Source: Rapana venosa
Lineage: Eukaryota > Mollusca > Gastropoda > Neogastropoda > Muricidae
Reading direction: 5' to 3'
Length of the DNA: 64,000 nucleotides
Assembly: GCA_028751875.1 (NCBI GenBank)
Contig: CM054140.1
Coordinates: 49,992,171-50,056,170, forward strand
The position numbers were made by a program, and so were the translations under genes. Every line of letters begins with the position of its first letter. Positions within the stretch are counted from its first letter, which is position 1. Shown in pieces: positions 1-10,199 of the stretch. The notes beneath the pieces were generated by a model. That model searched no databases, was not told the origin of the DNA, and saw nothing but the letters and a program-made list of their open reading frames with translations.

Positions 1-24
1 CAGCTATTGTTTTCCGTTACATTA

Positions 25-330
25 ACGAAAATGAGTCACGCTGCCGTTAAGCGCCTGACAAGTCAGGCCCAGCGCATCCGACTTCGGAATATTAGAGAAT
101 TGTTATCTGTGAAGTCTTTCTGGGGGTGGAGAGGGGGGGGGGGGGGGGTGGAGGCAGGAGAATGGACCAAGAATACAGAAAATAAACAAGAAGGTGACAA
201 GAAGAAAAGGAACAACGCAGAAACAAAGAGAGGGATAGAAAAGAGGGAATTCCAAGCACAGAATTTCCAGAAGGTGGGGATAGTATTTATACTGACAGGC
301 CCCCGGCATCCCCACTGGAAGGGGGGGGGG
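25..330 (-). repeat. Repeat C, copy 1 (about 300 bp dispersed repeat)
   Basis: On the minus strand this matches blocks at 838-1360, 32525-32790, 38405-38690 and 49793-50070. Shared landmarks, in order, are a 'GGGGATG.CGGGGGCCTGT' start, 'AGCATCCCCAC', 'GAAATTCTGTGC', 'GGAATTCCC', a T/C-rich middle with 'CCATTCTCCTG', 'AGAAAGACTT', and an end reading 'GTCAGGCGCTTAACGGCAGC'. Two poly-G runs (about 132-148 and 320-338) lie inside it. No tRNA-like A or B box and no coding frame are visible. It may be a SINE body, a MITE or a LINE 3' end; the class is unknown. Confidence 0.75.
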
Positions 331-559
331 GGGGGGGGAAGTTGGACGCTTTATCACTGGCGGGGAATTGGTCAGCATCTCTGGTCAGTCAGCACTGGGC
401 TAATCCCTCCCGACCTGTATCAACCTGTAAGTAAACCTGTCCGAGTTTCCACTTGTCATCGGTTATTCTGTTGATGTTCTTGTTTATTTTATGTTATTAT
501 TGTTTAGTTATGTGCGCATTTATTATGAGTGGTAGTCTGCAAGCTAATCTTCCAAAAGA

Positions 560-690
560 GGGCAAGAAACTGAGGTCCCAAGTGTAACATACAAAGAGTA
601 CATGTTAAAGAACCCACATCAACAAGACTTTTTCCCCTGGCAAAATTCTTGAGTGGAAAGCTACAGTTACCGGGAAATAAAAGTGAAACA
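560..690 (+). repeat. SINE-A internal fragment
   Basis: This stretch resembles the middle of the SINE-A copies: 'ACTGAGGTCCCAAGTGT', then 'GTTAAAGAACCCAC', then a 'CTGGCAAAATTCT'-like block. It lacks both the tRNA-like head and the 'GAGAGCAGCCCGAATTTCAC' 3' body, so it is an old fragment. Confidence 0.55.
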
Positions 691-837
691 ACTGCACATA
701 GGAAAAAATGCATTGCAAAGTAAAAACTGATACTGCATTGGCGGCAATGTACTCACTCCAGGGGCTACAGTACAATGCAATATAACCATTGTACTGCACA
801 GTACAGTTTTTACTTATCATACCCGAGGTATCCCCTG

Positions 838-1360
838 TGGGGATGGCGGGGGCCTGTCAGTATAATTAGCATCCCCACCTTCTAGAAATTCTGTGCTAGG
901 AATTCCCGCTTTTTTATCCCTCTCTTTGTTTGTATGTGCAGCCTCACTTTATATTTGTGTAAAGCTTTCAGAAAAAGACAGATATTGCTATCTTAAGTCA
1001 TATTTTTGTAACTTTTTTGTTGTACAATAGCATTTTGTCGTTACTATTGCTCCCCCCACCCACCCACCCCACCAAAATACTAAGCAGTTCGGCAACCCCC
1101 TTCATGTATGGGCAAATGACCTTTCTGTGAATAAATCTTTGAGTTCGAGTTCTTTCTTTCTGCCTTGTTCTTTTTCTTCCCGTCACCTCTCTCTGGTCTA
1201 TTTTCTGCTTTATTGGTCTATTCTCCTGCCCTATTTTTTCCAGAAAGACTTAAAAAGATAACAGTTCTCTCCCATGCTGAAGTCAGATGCTCTGGACCTG
1301 ATATGTCAGCGCTTAACGGCAGCGCAACGCATTTTCGCTCATATGGCAGACAACAATATT
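838..1360 (+). repeat. Repeat C, copy 2, split by an insertion
   Basis: The left part (838-931) and right part (1160-1360) together match repeat C. The 228 bp between them (about 932-1159) have no counterpart in the other copies. That insert carries AATAAA at 1130-1135 and is bordered by similar T/C-rich motifs ('TCTTTGTTT' and 'TCTTTCTTT'). The copy is inverted relative to 25-330. Confidence 0.65.
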
Positions 1361-1577
1361 GCTGACTGTGTATGCGAAAAAGAAGAAATACCCAGCGTAC
1401 ATACGTGTGTGTGAAACAATGCAATTATTGTACACATTGTACAACACAATCATTTTGTGCTGCTGTGGTATGTTTTTTCTTCTATAAGTTATAGATCATT
1501 TTGTGACTTCAGAGTTAATGCTTGTATCATTCTGTCAGTTTGATAATCTATTTAGCACTGGTAAGGTGAGGTTACAC

Positions 1578-1578
<1 letters not shown>

Positions 1579-1616
<38 letters not shown>
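1579..1616. repeat. (GT)n microsatellite
   Basis: Uninterrupted GT dinucleotides. The following stretch to about 2270 is AT-rich with a short TTC/TTTC patch near 1955-2005, and shows no gene or recognisable repeat. Confidence 0.95.
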
Positions 1617-1618
<2 letters not shown>

Positions 1619-2272
1619 CAATTTTGTATTTTGTGCTGCTAAGACAGTGTTATTCTATTCTGAGTCCATTTATAAATTATTTATATATGTTTATCTTTTT
1701 TTTTTTGGTCGTGATCTACTGATTTATCTTAAATTTTAGATCTGTCTAAGTACATGTAATTGTAAAACAGCTATTAATCCAATAGTTGCACATCTAGCCT
1801 GCCTTGTACACGCGCAGTGTATGTGCTTGCACGTCTTTTCGTCTTTCTGTTTGCATGTGTGATTACAAGGCTTTTTTTAAAAATCTGTTATTCGAATCAT
1901 AATTAAGATCACTCATTTGTAAACTCCAATCTGCAACAGATTATTTGCTGCTTTCCCTTTCTTCTTCTTCCTTTCTTTTCTTCTTCTTCGTTTCTTTTCT
2001 TCTTTCACTTATGTTTTAAACGGTATGCATGGTGTTTTATCTAAAGTGCCAAAGCTAACGTTCCCACGACGTTCATTCCGACCTCACCTCTACAGTCACA
2101 CGACTGTTCTACTCTCCTCCACCTTTGCCTTTCCTTCATTCTCTTCAATTCCGCCTCCCCTTCTCATCCTTTTTCTTACTTGCACAGAAAGTCGCCAAGA
2201 GATGCAGATAACTAAATTCTAGCATCTCCAGGAAGCATAACTTAATTGTGGTCACCCACAAGGTAGAATTTT

Positions 2273-2274
<2 letters not shown>

Positions 2275-2304
<30 letters not shown>

Positions 2305-2316
2305 GGGGGGGGGGGG
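2275..2316. repeat. (TG)n plus 29-nt poly-G
   Basis: A short TG repeat runs into an uninterrupted G run at 2288-2316. Confidence 0.95.
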
Positions 2317-2469
2317 TATCATTACGTTTAAATTGTCGATGTTTATCCACTTCTCGATTTCCTGACAGCACTCTTCAATATTTTTTATGGCAGCAAGTCC
2401 TAGAATATAGTTGATAATCACTAGCCAAAACAAAGTAAATAATTGATGGAAAATCTCTGGATCAGACTT

Positions 2470-3180
2470 CAGAGCTGTCGATTATTCAAATATGCAAGGA
2501 AAGGAAGAGGCGACCAAGAACATTACTTTAGGGAACACCACAAAGTAGAGGAGTGTCAGCAGAGACAATCTCTAAGCTGAAGATGTTGGTGTCTGTCTTT
2601 CAGACATAAAAAAGGCGTAAACCAATACTGTGTTTTTGAGATTGACTGCAGTACTCAGACTGTTTAAGAGCAGAGTATGATCGATCGTATCAAAAGCTGC
2701 ACTGAGGTCGAGATGAACAAGAAGTGCATTAACAAAACAAAAAAAAAAGAAAAAAAAAAGAGAAGTGCATTAACACCAGATTCCACAATAGATAAAAAAT
2801 CACTGACAATAGGAGGAAGTGCTCTTTAAGTGCTGTGTGTGGTTCTGTATGCAGACTAGAATTTAGCGTAATATCATACTTCAATGAATGTTGCCCCAAC
2901 TGATTTGCAGCAGGATGTTCAGGTAGACATGGACAGTGTGATACATGACAGTAAAGCTGCTCAGTGTTTCAGAATCAACAAAGTGGTTGGGGTTTCTTGT
3001 TTAATTCAAGAGAGAAATAGCATCAGCTTTTTTTAATTCTGCAGGTACAAAGCAAAAATGGATCAAAATTATTTTCATAGACTGGGAGTAAAACTAATGT
3101 CCAGAAATTTGAGAATTAAGTGCGTGTGAGCAGGACCTAAAACTGACCAGTTGGGTTTAACTTTCGTGATCAGTTTGTGA
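2470..3180 (-). pseudogene. Decayed LINE reverse transcriptase (CR1/L2-like)
   Basis: Read on the minus strand, short frames separated by stops and frameshifts spell reverse-transcriptase motifs in the correct order. 'FVPAELKKAD' lies near 3060-3010, then 'ALLVHLDLSAAFDTIDHTLL' near 2735-2665 (the catalytic F-x-D-x-x-x-A-F-D motif), then 'GVP*SNVLG' near 2545-2515, corresponding to the usual GVPQGSVLG. The 'DLSAAFDTIDH' wording is typical of CR1/L2-type non-LTR elements. No endonuclease domain or catalytic YADD box was found, so this is a fragment with no coding capacity. An A-rich insertion (2720-2775) interrupts it. Confidence 0.8.
2720..2775. mobile_element. A-rich insertion with 15-bp target-site duplication
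   Basis: A perfect 15-bp direct repeat, AGAAGTGCATTAACA, occurs at 2720-2734 and 2761-2775. It flanks 26 nt that are all A except for one C and two G. The repeat belongs to the host LINE sequence, which continues in register on both sides. This is the structure left by a retrotransposition event that copied little beyond a poly(A) tail. Confidence 0.65.
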
Positions 3181-3407
3181 ACTTGGCCATGCTTAAGAAA
3201 ATTGAACTGAGAAAGAGTTACACCTCAGATACAGTTTATTTTTGCACACAAATTAAGGTAAACTCTTGATGCTTACTCCCAAGATCACTAACTCTTAAAT
3301 CAACGGTTTTATTCCGGCAAAAGATTAGTCATTTGGGATTTTACATTATTACAATAAATTCTGATGTATTCACAGCGATTCTTCATCCAGAATGGTAAAA
3401 AGAGTAT

Positions 3408-3490
3408 CATCCCCCCCCCCCCCTCACCCCAACCAAGTTTCACTACTACCACCGCCATCACTGCCCCCCCCCCCCCTCCCCAAAATACCC
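3408..3490. repeat. C-rich stretch with two poly-C runs
   Basis: Poly-C runs near 3411-3422 and 3464-3476 are separated by a CCA/CCG-rich stretch. The 3180-3400 flank is AT-rich with nothing recognised. Confidence 0.8.
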
Positions 3491-3597
3491 ACCCCTCTAC
3501 TACTCCATGGTTGACTGATTTCCTAAGTCCTTGAGAAGTGGCTGGGGCAAGTCGTCTCTCTCCAGGATGCATGCTGGGCCACAGTATTTAAAATATT

Positions 3598-4007
3598 TTT
3601 TATTCATTTCGTACCACATTAAGTCACGGCAGATTTTTCAGCGTGAAATTCGGGCTGCTCTCCCTGAGGAGAGCGCGTCGCCACAAAAGCAGCGCCACCC
3701 TTTTTTTCTGTCTGCAACTGTATTTGTTTCCCTATTAGAGTGGCTTTTTCTACATAATTTTGCCAGAAGCAACTCTCTTGTTGCCGTGGGTTCTTTTACG
3801 GGCGTTAGATAATAATTATGTGTAACACCTGGGACATCGGTTTATCGTCTCACCCGAAAGACTTCCACTCAAACCACCACCACTCATGGTCTAATGGGTG
3901 GGGGGAAAGTTTCGGGCCCAAACAGGATTCGAACCACAGCACACTTCCGACCCGGACTTTTTGCTTTCTCGGCAGGAGCGTTACCTCTAGACCACCGATC
4001 CACTTGC
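3598..4007 (-). mobile_element. SINE-A, full-length copy
   Basis: On the minus strand this begins with a tRNA-like head at 4007: A-box-like 'GTGGTCTAGAGGTAACGC' and B-box-like 'GGTTCGAATCC'. The body follows with 'TTAGACCATGAGTGGTGG', 'GAGACGATAAACCG', 'AAAGAACCCACGGCAAC', 'CTTCTGGCAAAATTATG', then 'GAGAGCAGCCCGAATTTCAC' and 'TCTGCCGTGACTTAATGTGG' near the 3' end. About 410 bp. It is the best reference copy here because it is not interrupted. SINEs of this kind are copied by Pol III and moved by LINE enzymes. Confidence 0.85.
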
Positions 4008-4024
4008 ATCATGTATCCAACAGG

Positions 4025-4125
4025 CCATCCCTCACCCACCTCTCCCATAAAGGCGGACTGGTTTCTTGTTTAAACATGTGTGCAATATGCTCTGCTGTCG
4101 TTTGCACACAGGACCCCGGCATAAA
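4025..4125 (-). repeat. SINE-B internal fragment
   Basis: The sequence 'AAGGCGGACTGGTTT' followed by 'GTGTGCAATATGCTCTGC' and 'TTTGCACACAGGACC' matches the middle of SINE-B. Head and tail are absent. It lies immediately next to the SINE-A head. Confidence 0.6.
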
Positions 4126-4284
4126 ACTGTGTTGATGGCAGCATCCCCGTGTGGATTATTATTATTATCGATTGCATAGAATGTGTATCTATGTGGAAGA
4201 AGTAATTGTGACTAGATCTACCTTTCTCCCTCAGCATAAAACTCCGCGCTGTGCTTATATTGAATATTACATGATGATTGATGA

Positions 4285-4311
4285 ATGTGTGTGTAAGTGC
4301 GTGCGCGCTGT

Positions 4312-4342
<31 letters not shown>

Positions 4343-4400
4343 TGTTGGGAGGGGTGCGTAGGTGCGTGTATCTATCTGTCTGTCTGCCTATCTGTCTGTG
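4285..4400. repeat. GT / poly-G / GTCT compound microsatellite
   Basis: GTGT, a poly-G run at about 4327-4342 and CTGT repeats follow each other without a coding frame. Confidence 0.85.
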
Positions 4401-4611
4401 TGTGAGAGACAACGCTGTGTGTGTGCTGTTGTTGCACTGATTTACATAGGGTTTATTCAAACAATAAATAGGGAACAGAATTAATCAGCATAGCAACAAC
4501 AAACTAGTCGTTTATATTGTGCTCAAGTACAACATCAGCAGGCAGAAGGCGGCTTATGATCCCTACAATGACCAGCAGAAGAAAATGAAAAAAATGACTG
4601 AATAGATTTTT

Positions 4612-4732
4612 TTTTTAATTTTAATTTTATTCTTTTATTTCGAGGGTAATGGAATAAGCACTCATGTGTTTTCTTACATCCGGTCCCCGTGCGTATGCAG
4701 TTTTGTAAATTACATGTTACATATTAAATAAG
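4612..4732 (-). repeat. SINE-B 3' fragment
   Basis: 'TTATTTCGAGGGTAATGGAA', 'AAGCACTCATGTG', 'ACATCCGGTCCCCGTG' and 'ATGCAGTTTTGTAAAT' match the 3' part of SINE-B in the same orientation as the other copies. Confidence 0.75.
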
Positions 4733-4831
4733 AGCGGAAAGTCTTTGTTCCCGATGTTGTGTTGTGTTGTTGTATTGGTGTCTGTATAACTGACAGCTTG
4801 TTTGGTGTTGATTTTTTCAGATTCCTTATTG

Positions 4832-4922
4832 GGGGGGAGTGGGGGGGGGGGGGGGGGGGGTTGACTCCATGATGATGATGATGATGATGATAATGATAAT
4901 AATAATAATAATGATAATAATA

Positions 4923-4972
<50 letters not shown>

Positions 4973-5080
4973 AAATAATAGAAATGATGATAAAACATAA
5001 TGACAATAATGATGATATAGTGATGATAATACTAATGATATTGATAATAATGAAACAGAAGAGGAGGAGGCAGAAGAGGT
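4832..5080. repeat. Poly-G followed by (ATG/ATA)n array
   Basis: A G run interrupted once lies at about 4832-4860. From 4869 to about 5050 the sequence is ATG and ATA trinucleotides, giving poly-His or poly-Ile in minus-strand frames that are not genes. Confidence 0.9.
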
Positions 5081-5106
5081 AGTCATTAAGATTCACTCAA
5101 GGGGTA

Positions 5107-5622
5107 ACGCACGATACGGCGGTCTAGAGGTAACGCACCCGCAAAGAAAGCGAAAAGTCCGGGTTGGAAGTGTGTGGTGGTTTCATCATAGGAAAACAGA
5201 GGACCGCGAGGTGTGGAGGAAGCTGGTTGCAAAATCTTCAGTGGTGCCCCCACGGTCTACAGGACTACGGGATAGGTGAAGGTGAAGGAAGATGGTTCGA
5301 TCCACGTTTGTACTCGAAACTTTTCCCCACTCACTTAGACCGTGAGTGGTGGTCTGGGTGCTTGAGGCGATAAACTGAAGTCCCGTGTGTATCACACATT
5401 TAGCACACGTTAAAGAACCCACGGCTTCAAGAGTTATCTCTGGCAAAATTCAGGGAAATAAATACCCATGCAGACACAAAAAGGAAAACAAAATAATGGT
5501 GCCGCTGCTCTTGTGACGATTCGCTCTCCCCAGGGTGAGCAGCCCGAATTTCAAGCAGAGAGATCTGCCGTGACTTACAATGCAATACAATACAATACAA
5601 TACAATACAATGTCTCTTTGTT
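5107..5622 (+). mobile_element. SINE-A copy with a nested LINE tail
   Basis: The tRNA-like head 'GCGGTCTAGAGGTAACGC' and body motifs of SINE-A are present, ending in 'GAGCAGCCCGAATTTCAAGC' and 'CTGCCGTGACTTACAATGC'. The B-box region is split by about 105 bp (5188-5292). The 3' end runs into ATACA pentamers (about 5578-5612). Confidence 0.8.
5188..5292 (+). mobile_element. 5'-truncated LINE 3' tail inserted in SINE-A
   Basis: 'AGGAAGCTGGTTGCAAAATC', 'TTCAGTGGTGCCCCCACGG' and the tail 'GGGATAGGTGAAGGTGAAGG' match the ends of the LINE copies at 6202-6610 and 19390-19690. Near-identical 10-mers flank it (TGGTTTCATC at 5178-5187 and TGGTTCGATC at 5293-5302), as expected of a target-site duplication that has since changed at two positions. 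Confidence 0.75.
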
Positions 5623-5795
5623 GTTTTGGGGATTTGAGTCAAGTTTCCGGGTTTTTCTCTTTTAAATTTGATGGGTTTTGTGGGGGTTTCTTTTGTTTTA
5701 TTTTGGTGGGTTTTTTTGTCGTTGCTATTGTTTGTTTTGTTTGTTGTTTTCTTGGGGGGTGCTTTTTTATTTGAGTTGGGGGGGGGGGGGGGGTT
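5615..5795 (+). repeat. G/T-rich low-complexity tract
   Basis: Nearly all bases on the plus strand are G or T, ending in a poly-G run at about 5779-5793. It directly follows the SINE-A tail. It is similar in character to 9735-9880, 10245-10395 and the much longer tract at 46930-49650. Confidence 0.75.
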
Positions 5796-5799
5796 ACTT

Positions 5800-5960
5800 T
5801 GCTAACAAACTTTTCCTACCTGTGGCAGAACAGTAGGGCAGCTATGGCCAGTGCTATGGATGACACGGACATGCATACCCAGCATGCGCCCTGCTACCTG
5901 CAGAGGGATGGGCTTCGCCAGGTTCAACACACACACACACACACTGCATGGAAAAGTCAG
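5800..5960 (+). repeat. Repeat F, copy 1
   Basis: Shares 'CATACCCAGCATGC', 'CTGCTACCTG', and 'GGGATGGGCTTCGCCAGGTT' with 23280-23420 in the same orientation. The first copy runs into a short (CA)n. Family unknown; no Pol III head seen. Confidence 0.6.
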
Positions 5961-6201
5961 TGCAATGCAGTGCCGACCCCAATCATTCCACAATCAGTCA
6001 TGTTCAGGTCAGAAGTCAAGTCAAGTCAGGCAGACGATGGGCTTTTGTTGTATGGGATGTGATATTTGTAACAGTAACCACATTCTAATAGACTAGTAAT
6101 TTTTCTTCAACCTTTTTTTTCTTACACCAGTCAGTGGCAGATCTCCGCTCAAAAGTGCACGTGAAAAAATTATATGCAGACACACACACAAACAAACCAA
6201 C

Positions 6202-6610
6202 AATTCACCTTCACCTTTCCCGTAGTCCTATAGACCGTGGGGGCCCCAATGAAGATTTTGCCACCACCTTCCTTCACTCCCCGCGGTCCTCTGCTTTCCG
6301 TAGCAAATAATAGTAATAATGATATATGGAAATATATAGCAAATTGTTCCACTCAAGGCCAGTCCACTCTCTGATGCTGTCTTCCCATTGTTTTCTCTGT
6401 CTGCCTCTTCTTCGTCTTCCTCCTTGTACTGTTCCCTGTAGACCAAGTCTTGGCCAGACCAGATGTTCGTGTGTCGTGCTCGTACCACTAAAGAAGTGTG
6501 AAGAAACGAATAAAAAATTAAAGCAAAGTAATCGACCTTCATATAGAGAATAGCATTTCATTATCCATGGGATTTGTCGTTTAAATGCTATCAAGTCGTT
6601 GTTGAGCATA
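6202..6610 (-). pseudogene. LINE C-terminal and 3' tail fragment
   Basis: The minus strand encodes 'LQGTVQGGRRRRGRQRKQWE' followed by 'DSIREWTGLEWN', a motif found at the very C-terminus of many metazoan LINE ORF2-type proteins. Downstream on the same strand come the 'ACCGCGGGGAGTGAAGGAAG' tail and a 'GGTGAAGGTGAA' end at 6202-6220. Frameshifts split the frame; only the last tens of residues survive. Confidence 0.75.
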
Positions 6611-6619
6611 TCCATAAAA

Positions 6620-7610
6620 AAAAAGACAAAGCCCGTTTACATCTGCGTTTATGGTCATCCTGAGCTCACGACGTTATTAAAGCTTGGCATACATACAAAC
6701 AGTTTACACTAGAACATTAAAAAGCGGGGGAGGAGGGGGGAGGGTAAGAACACGTATTTGACAGTGAACATTTACGTAACGCGTTCTGAATGAACTCCAC
6801 AAAACAAGAAAAACAACAGGAGAAATAAAATGCATAATAACAGGATATTACACAATCACAATGCAAAACATCAGGCAGGTTAAGGAGGAAGAAAATAAAA
6901 GCTCCACAATAAAAATCATAACAAATTCACAACAAATAAATAAAGGTAAAGAAAAAAACAAACAGGTTTTTTTTAAATAAAAAAGAAAGAAATAGATCAA
7001 TGAACCAAGGAATGTATAATCTCAATAAAACTTTGAAAAGAAACAAAAGAGGAGAACAAGAAAATCCAAATTAGATTCGTGAAAAGATTTGGAGGAGAGA
7101 GGATGAAGCCTGTTGGATAGAAAAGTGCAAAAGGATCACACAAAAAACAACAACAGAAATGATCAAACTAAAACGCATTATTATTTTATTGCTGATACAG
7201 CCACCAGTCCAGACATGATCAAAATGTGTTGAATACATGACTAAAGAAACACGAACACAAATCATAACATTCAAATAACTGAAAGAGAAGACGAGAGAGC
7301 CAATCCAACGATGGACGGAATGACTAAAGAAAGAAACAAAAAAGGGATGCTATAATTGCACACAGTTCTTTGTTCCATAACCAAACCACCTCACAATGGA
7401 AACTCGCTTCCATAACCAGTGACACTGGAGGGAGGGAGGAAGGACTCTCACTCCAAAAGTAGGCGGAGCTTTTTAAAACAGCACCCGACTTATTAAATCT
7501 CGCCCCACCCACACCCACCCACCCACCCCAAACGACCGCGACAATCGGCGACCACAGTTTTAACGTACCCTGTGGTTGAAGCAAACGAGTAGGACTTGGG
7601 TTTTTAGTGT
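6620..7610. other. A-rich stretch, no gene seen
   Basis: A-rich on the plus strand with short G runs near 6725-6745. No repeat family, splice structure or conserved frame was recognised. Minus-strand frames of up to 86 aa have no recognisable motif. Confidence 0.6.
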
Positions 7611-7613
7611 CAG

Positions 7614-8170
7614 GGAGGGGGGGGGGGGGGGGGGGGGAGAGGGGATGGGAGGGTTATGGGCGCTTGCTTCAAATGTCGTAAAATGGAGAAGGGGTGATAG
7701 AGAGAAAGAGAGGGGGGGTTGGGGGGGGGGGGGGGAAGAGAAAAACTAACAGCAGGGAGAGACAGACTACAGGGAGAAGACAGGGACTAACAGGCAGGCA
7801 GAGAGACAAGAAGAGACAGACATTACAGAAAGAGACAGAAGAAATTTATCGCGCTGTTTAAAGCCAAGAAGTTCGAAAATCTCAGACGCGGAAGAATGTG
7901 TTGTGAAGAATGCGACAACGACACCCTGGTCTCAGAGGAGGGGGGAAGGGTGTGTGGGGGAGGGGGGGGGCGGGGAGGGGGGGTAGCGCGGAGGAGGTGT
8001 GGAGGTGAGGTAGAAACAAAATGAGGGGGAGTGTGTGTGTAGGGAGGGGGGGGGGGGGTGACAAAGATAGAGGAGAGGTAGGTAGGTAAGGTAAAGTGAG
8101 TGAGATCAGTGTTTGGCTGAGTTCCCAAGTGTCACAGAGGGAATGAGAGAGAGAGAGAGAGAGAGAGGGA
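7614..8170 (+). repeat. Purine-rich tract with poly-G and GA repeats
   Basis: Poly-G runs (about 7616-7637 and 7718-7733) alternate with GGGA and GACA stretches, ending in (GA)n at about 8147-8168. The Pro-rich minus-strand frames are products of composition. Confidence 0.8.
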
Positions 8171-8299
8171 GGAGGTTGGGGGGTGGGGGTAGGGGTATCT
8201 GGATGGAATTACAGCATTAACCTTTGCTTTGGAGAATAGGGGTATACACACACTTTTTATAAGTGAGGAAAAGCAGGCATGTGTGGGGGTGCGCGCTCG

Positions 8300-8470
8300 T
8301 GCGGCCCCCCCCCCCCCCCCCCAAACACACACACACACATATAGATGAATAGCGTATACAATAGTTTAATTTTTTTTATGAAATGTTACTTTATTTTGCC
8401 CAGTTGTTCTACCATCTTTTATCATTTATTTTGCTTAATTCTCACTTGGATGCCCTCTACCCCTCCCCCC

Positions 8471-8557
<87 letters not shown>
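8300..8557. repeat. Poly-C, (CA)n and (CT)n-(CA)n microsatellites
   Basis: A poly-C run near 8306-8322 is followed by CA repeats. A CT array spans about 8473-8539 and ends in (CA)n. The AT-rich sequence between has no gene. Confidence 0.9.
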
Positions 8558-8869
8558 GAGCATTGATAATGCTTCCTTTGCAATAAAATCGCAGACAAAT
8601 AGATAACAGTGAAAACAGATGAAAGATTGGAATACACGAAACAAAGTCCAAAACAGCCAAATCCAGTAGATCTTCAAATTAAGATTATGTAATGTTCCAA
8701 AATGCTTTCTGATACCTGTATATAGTGGCACAAGTATTAATTGATCTTGAAACCTACGATTGAGTAAAAATATAAAATTGTTAACTGAAGAAAAGATTTT
8801 CACTCAGAAAGTGCAAAAGTAAGACAACTAAATAAAACCCTTACTTTAAGATAAGTCCTGACAAATCTC

Positions 8870-8935
8870 ATCTTAGAAATAAATTCAGCGCTGTATAAAT
8901 TCCATACATTATTATTATTAGTAGTAGTAGTATTT
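8870..8935 (+). repeat. Repeat H end motif (GCGCTGTATAAAT)
   Basis: 'TCAGCGCTGTATAAATTCCA' followed by 'TACATTATTATTATTAG' also appears, reverse-complemented, at 20428-20480. It looks like the 3' end of a retroelement with an ATT-repeat tail. Confidence 0.55.
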
Positions 8936-9007
8936 AAAAAAGAATGCAGTGTAATAAAGCGATAAAACATTTTTTTTAAGTTTTCACAACTTCATCTGTA
9001 TTTTTTT

Positions 9008-9235
9008 AATTCTTTTATTTTGAGGATAATGGAATAAGCACCCATGTGCTATTTTTTACATCCAGTCCTCGTGTGTATGCACAGGTTTTAAAATTTTTGT
9101 CATCCGTCCCCACGGGCACACACTAGCCTACTCTTCCGAAAGCGCAACGGGTTTTAACGTATGCGCAAGATGTTCTACTTGCGTTCGCAAACGGGACCTC
9201 ACTTTATTGTCTCATCCGAAGGACATTTTATTGAC
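9008..9235 (-). mobile_element. SINE-B, 3' two-thirds
   Basis: Plus-strand landmarks are 'GAGGATAATGGAATAAGCAC', 'TTTTACATCCAGTCC', 'GTCATCCGTCCCCACGG', 'CGAAAGCGCAACGGGTTTT', 'TATGCGCAAGATGTTCT' and 'GTCTCATCCGAAGGACATTT'. The tRNA-like head expected at the right end is missing. Sequence from 9240 to 9730 shows no gene. Confidence 0.8.
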
Positions 9236-9734
9236 ATGACAGGACAAGATACAGGTGTTTTATGGAAAACTTTGGGAAATTCAAAAGAAAGCAAAAGTGG
9301 TGAGATACAGCATCTCAATCAGTCATAGCTAGCAAAACATGAATCAAGCACTTAAAAGAAAGTAATCTCTTTTTTGGAGAAGACTACAAAGGAATCCAGA
9401 GCAACTGAAAGCAAGTACAAAACGTGTGGTAAGTTGGTAACTACTTACCTGAGTATTTGTTTACCCAAAAATCACGACAGAAGCTGCAAGAGCAATTGAC
9501 AGGTTGAAAAACAACACATCAACACATCGCCTTGAAAAGATTGCCGGAATTGTAAACAAAATGTATAAGTCTGTTGTACCCAGTCCTACTGAAGTAAAGT
9601 AGCAGTGTCTATTTATTTTATACACACACACAAATGACTGTGTCTTTGTACCTGGAGTATGGGTATGAATGTTCCTGTTTTTAAAAAAATGGAAGCACAT
9701 TTAATCAGAAAAACTGCAGATCAAATTAATATTG

Positions 9735-9880
9735 CTTTGTTTATTTGTTTGTTTTGGTTTCTCCTTTCTTTTTTTCTTTTCTTTCTTTCTTTATTTTTTT
9801 TTTTTTGGGGGGGGGGTGTTGCTTGTTGGTTTTTGTGGTTGTTGTTGTTATTTTTTGGGGGGAGGAGGTGGGGGGGATAT
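9735..9880 (+). repeat. G/T-rich low-complexity tract
   Basis: TTTG/TTTC repeats pass into poly-T, poly-G and GTT repeats. Frames of up to 77 aa through it are compositional. Confidence 0.8.
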
Positions 9881-10199
9881 GATATTAAATAAGAAAGTAT
9901 TGAATATTTGGAGCAAAACAACTTTCTTGACAGAAAACAAGCTGGCCTAAGAAAAAAAAAAACCCACACACCACACTATCTGTGTTATGTATGTGCATCA
10001 TAAAGCATATTCAGTCACAGCACCGAAGCTTCCTGTGGGTGAAATCTAGATACAATAATTATACAGACTGCTCTACCCGGGGAGAACGCCTGGCTACAAA
10101 AGCAAAAGCAGTGCCCCCCCCCCCCCCCTATCCCCATCTCTACCCCTACCTTTTAACAATGAGGTATATCTGCATGCGTTCTTGATTTCCTCTTAAGAA

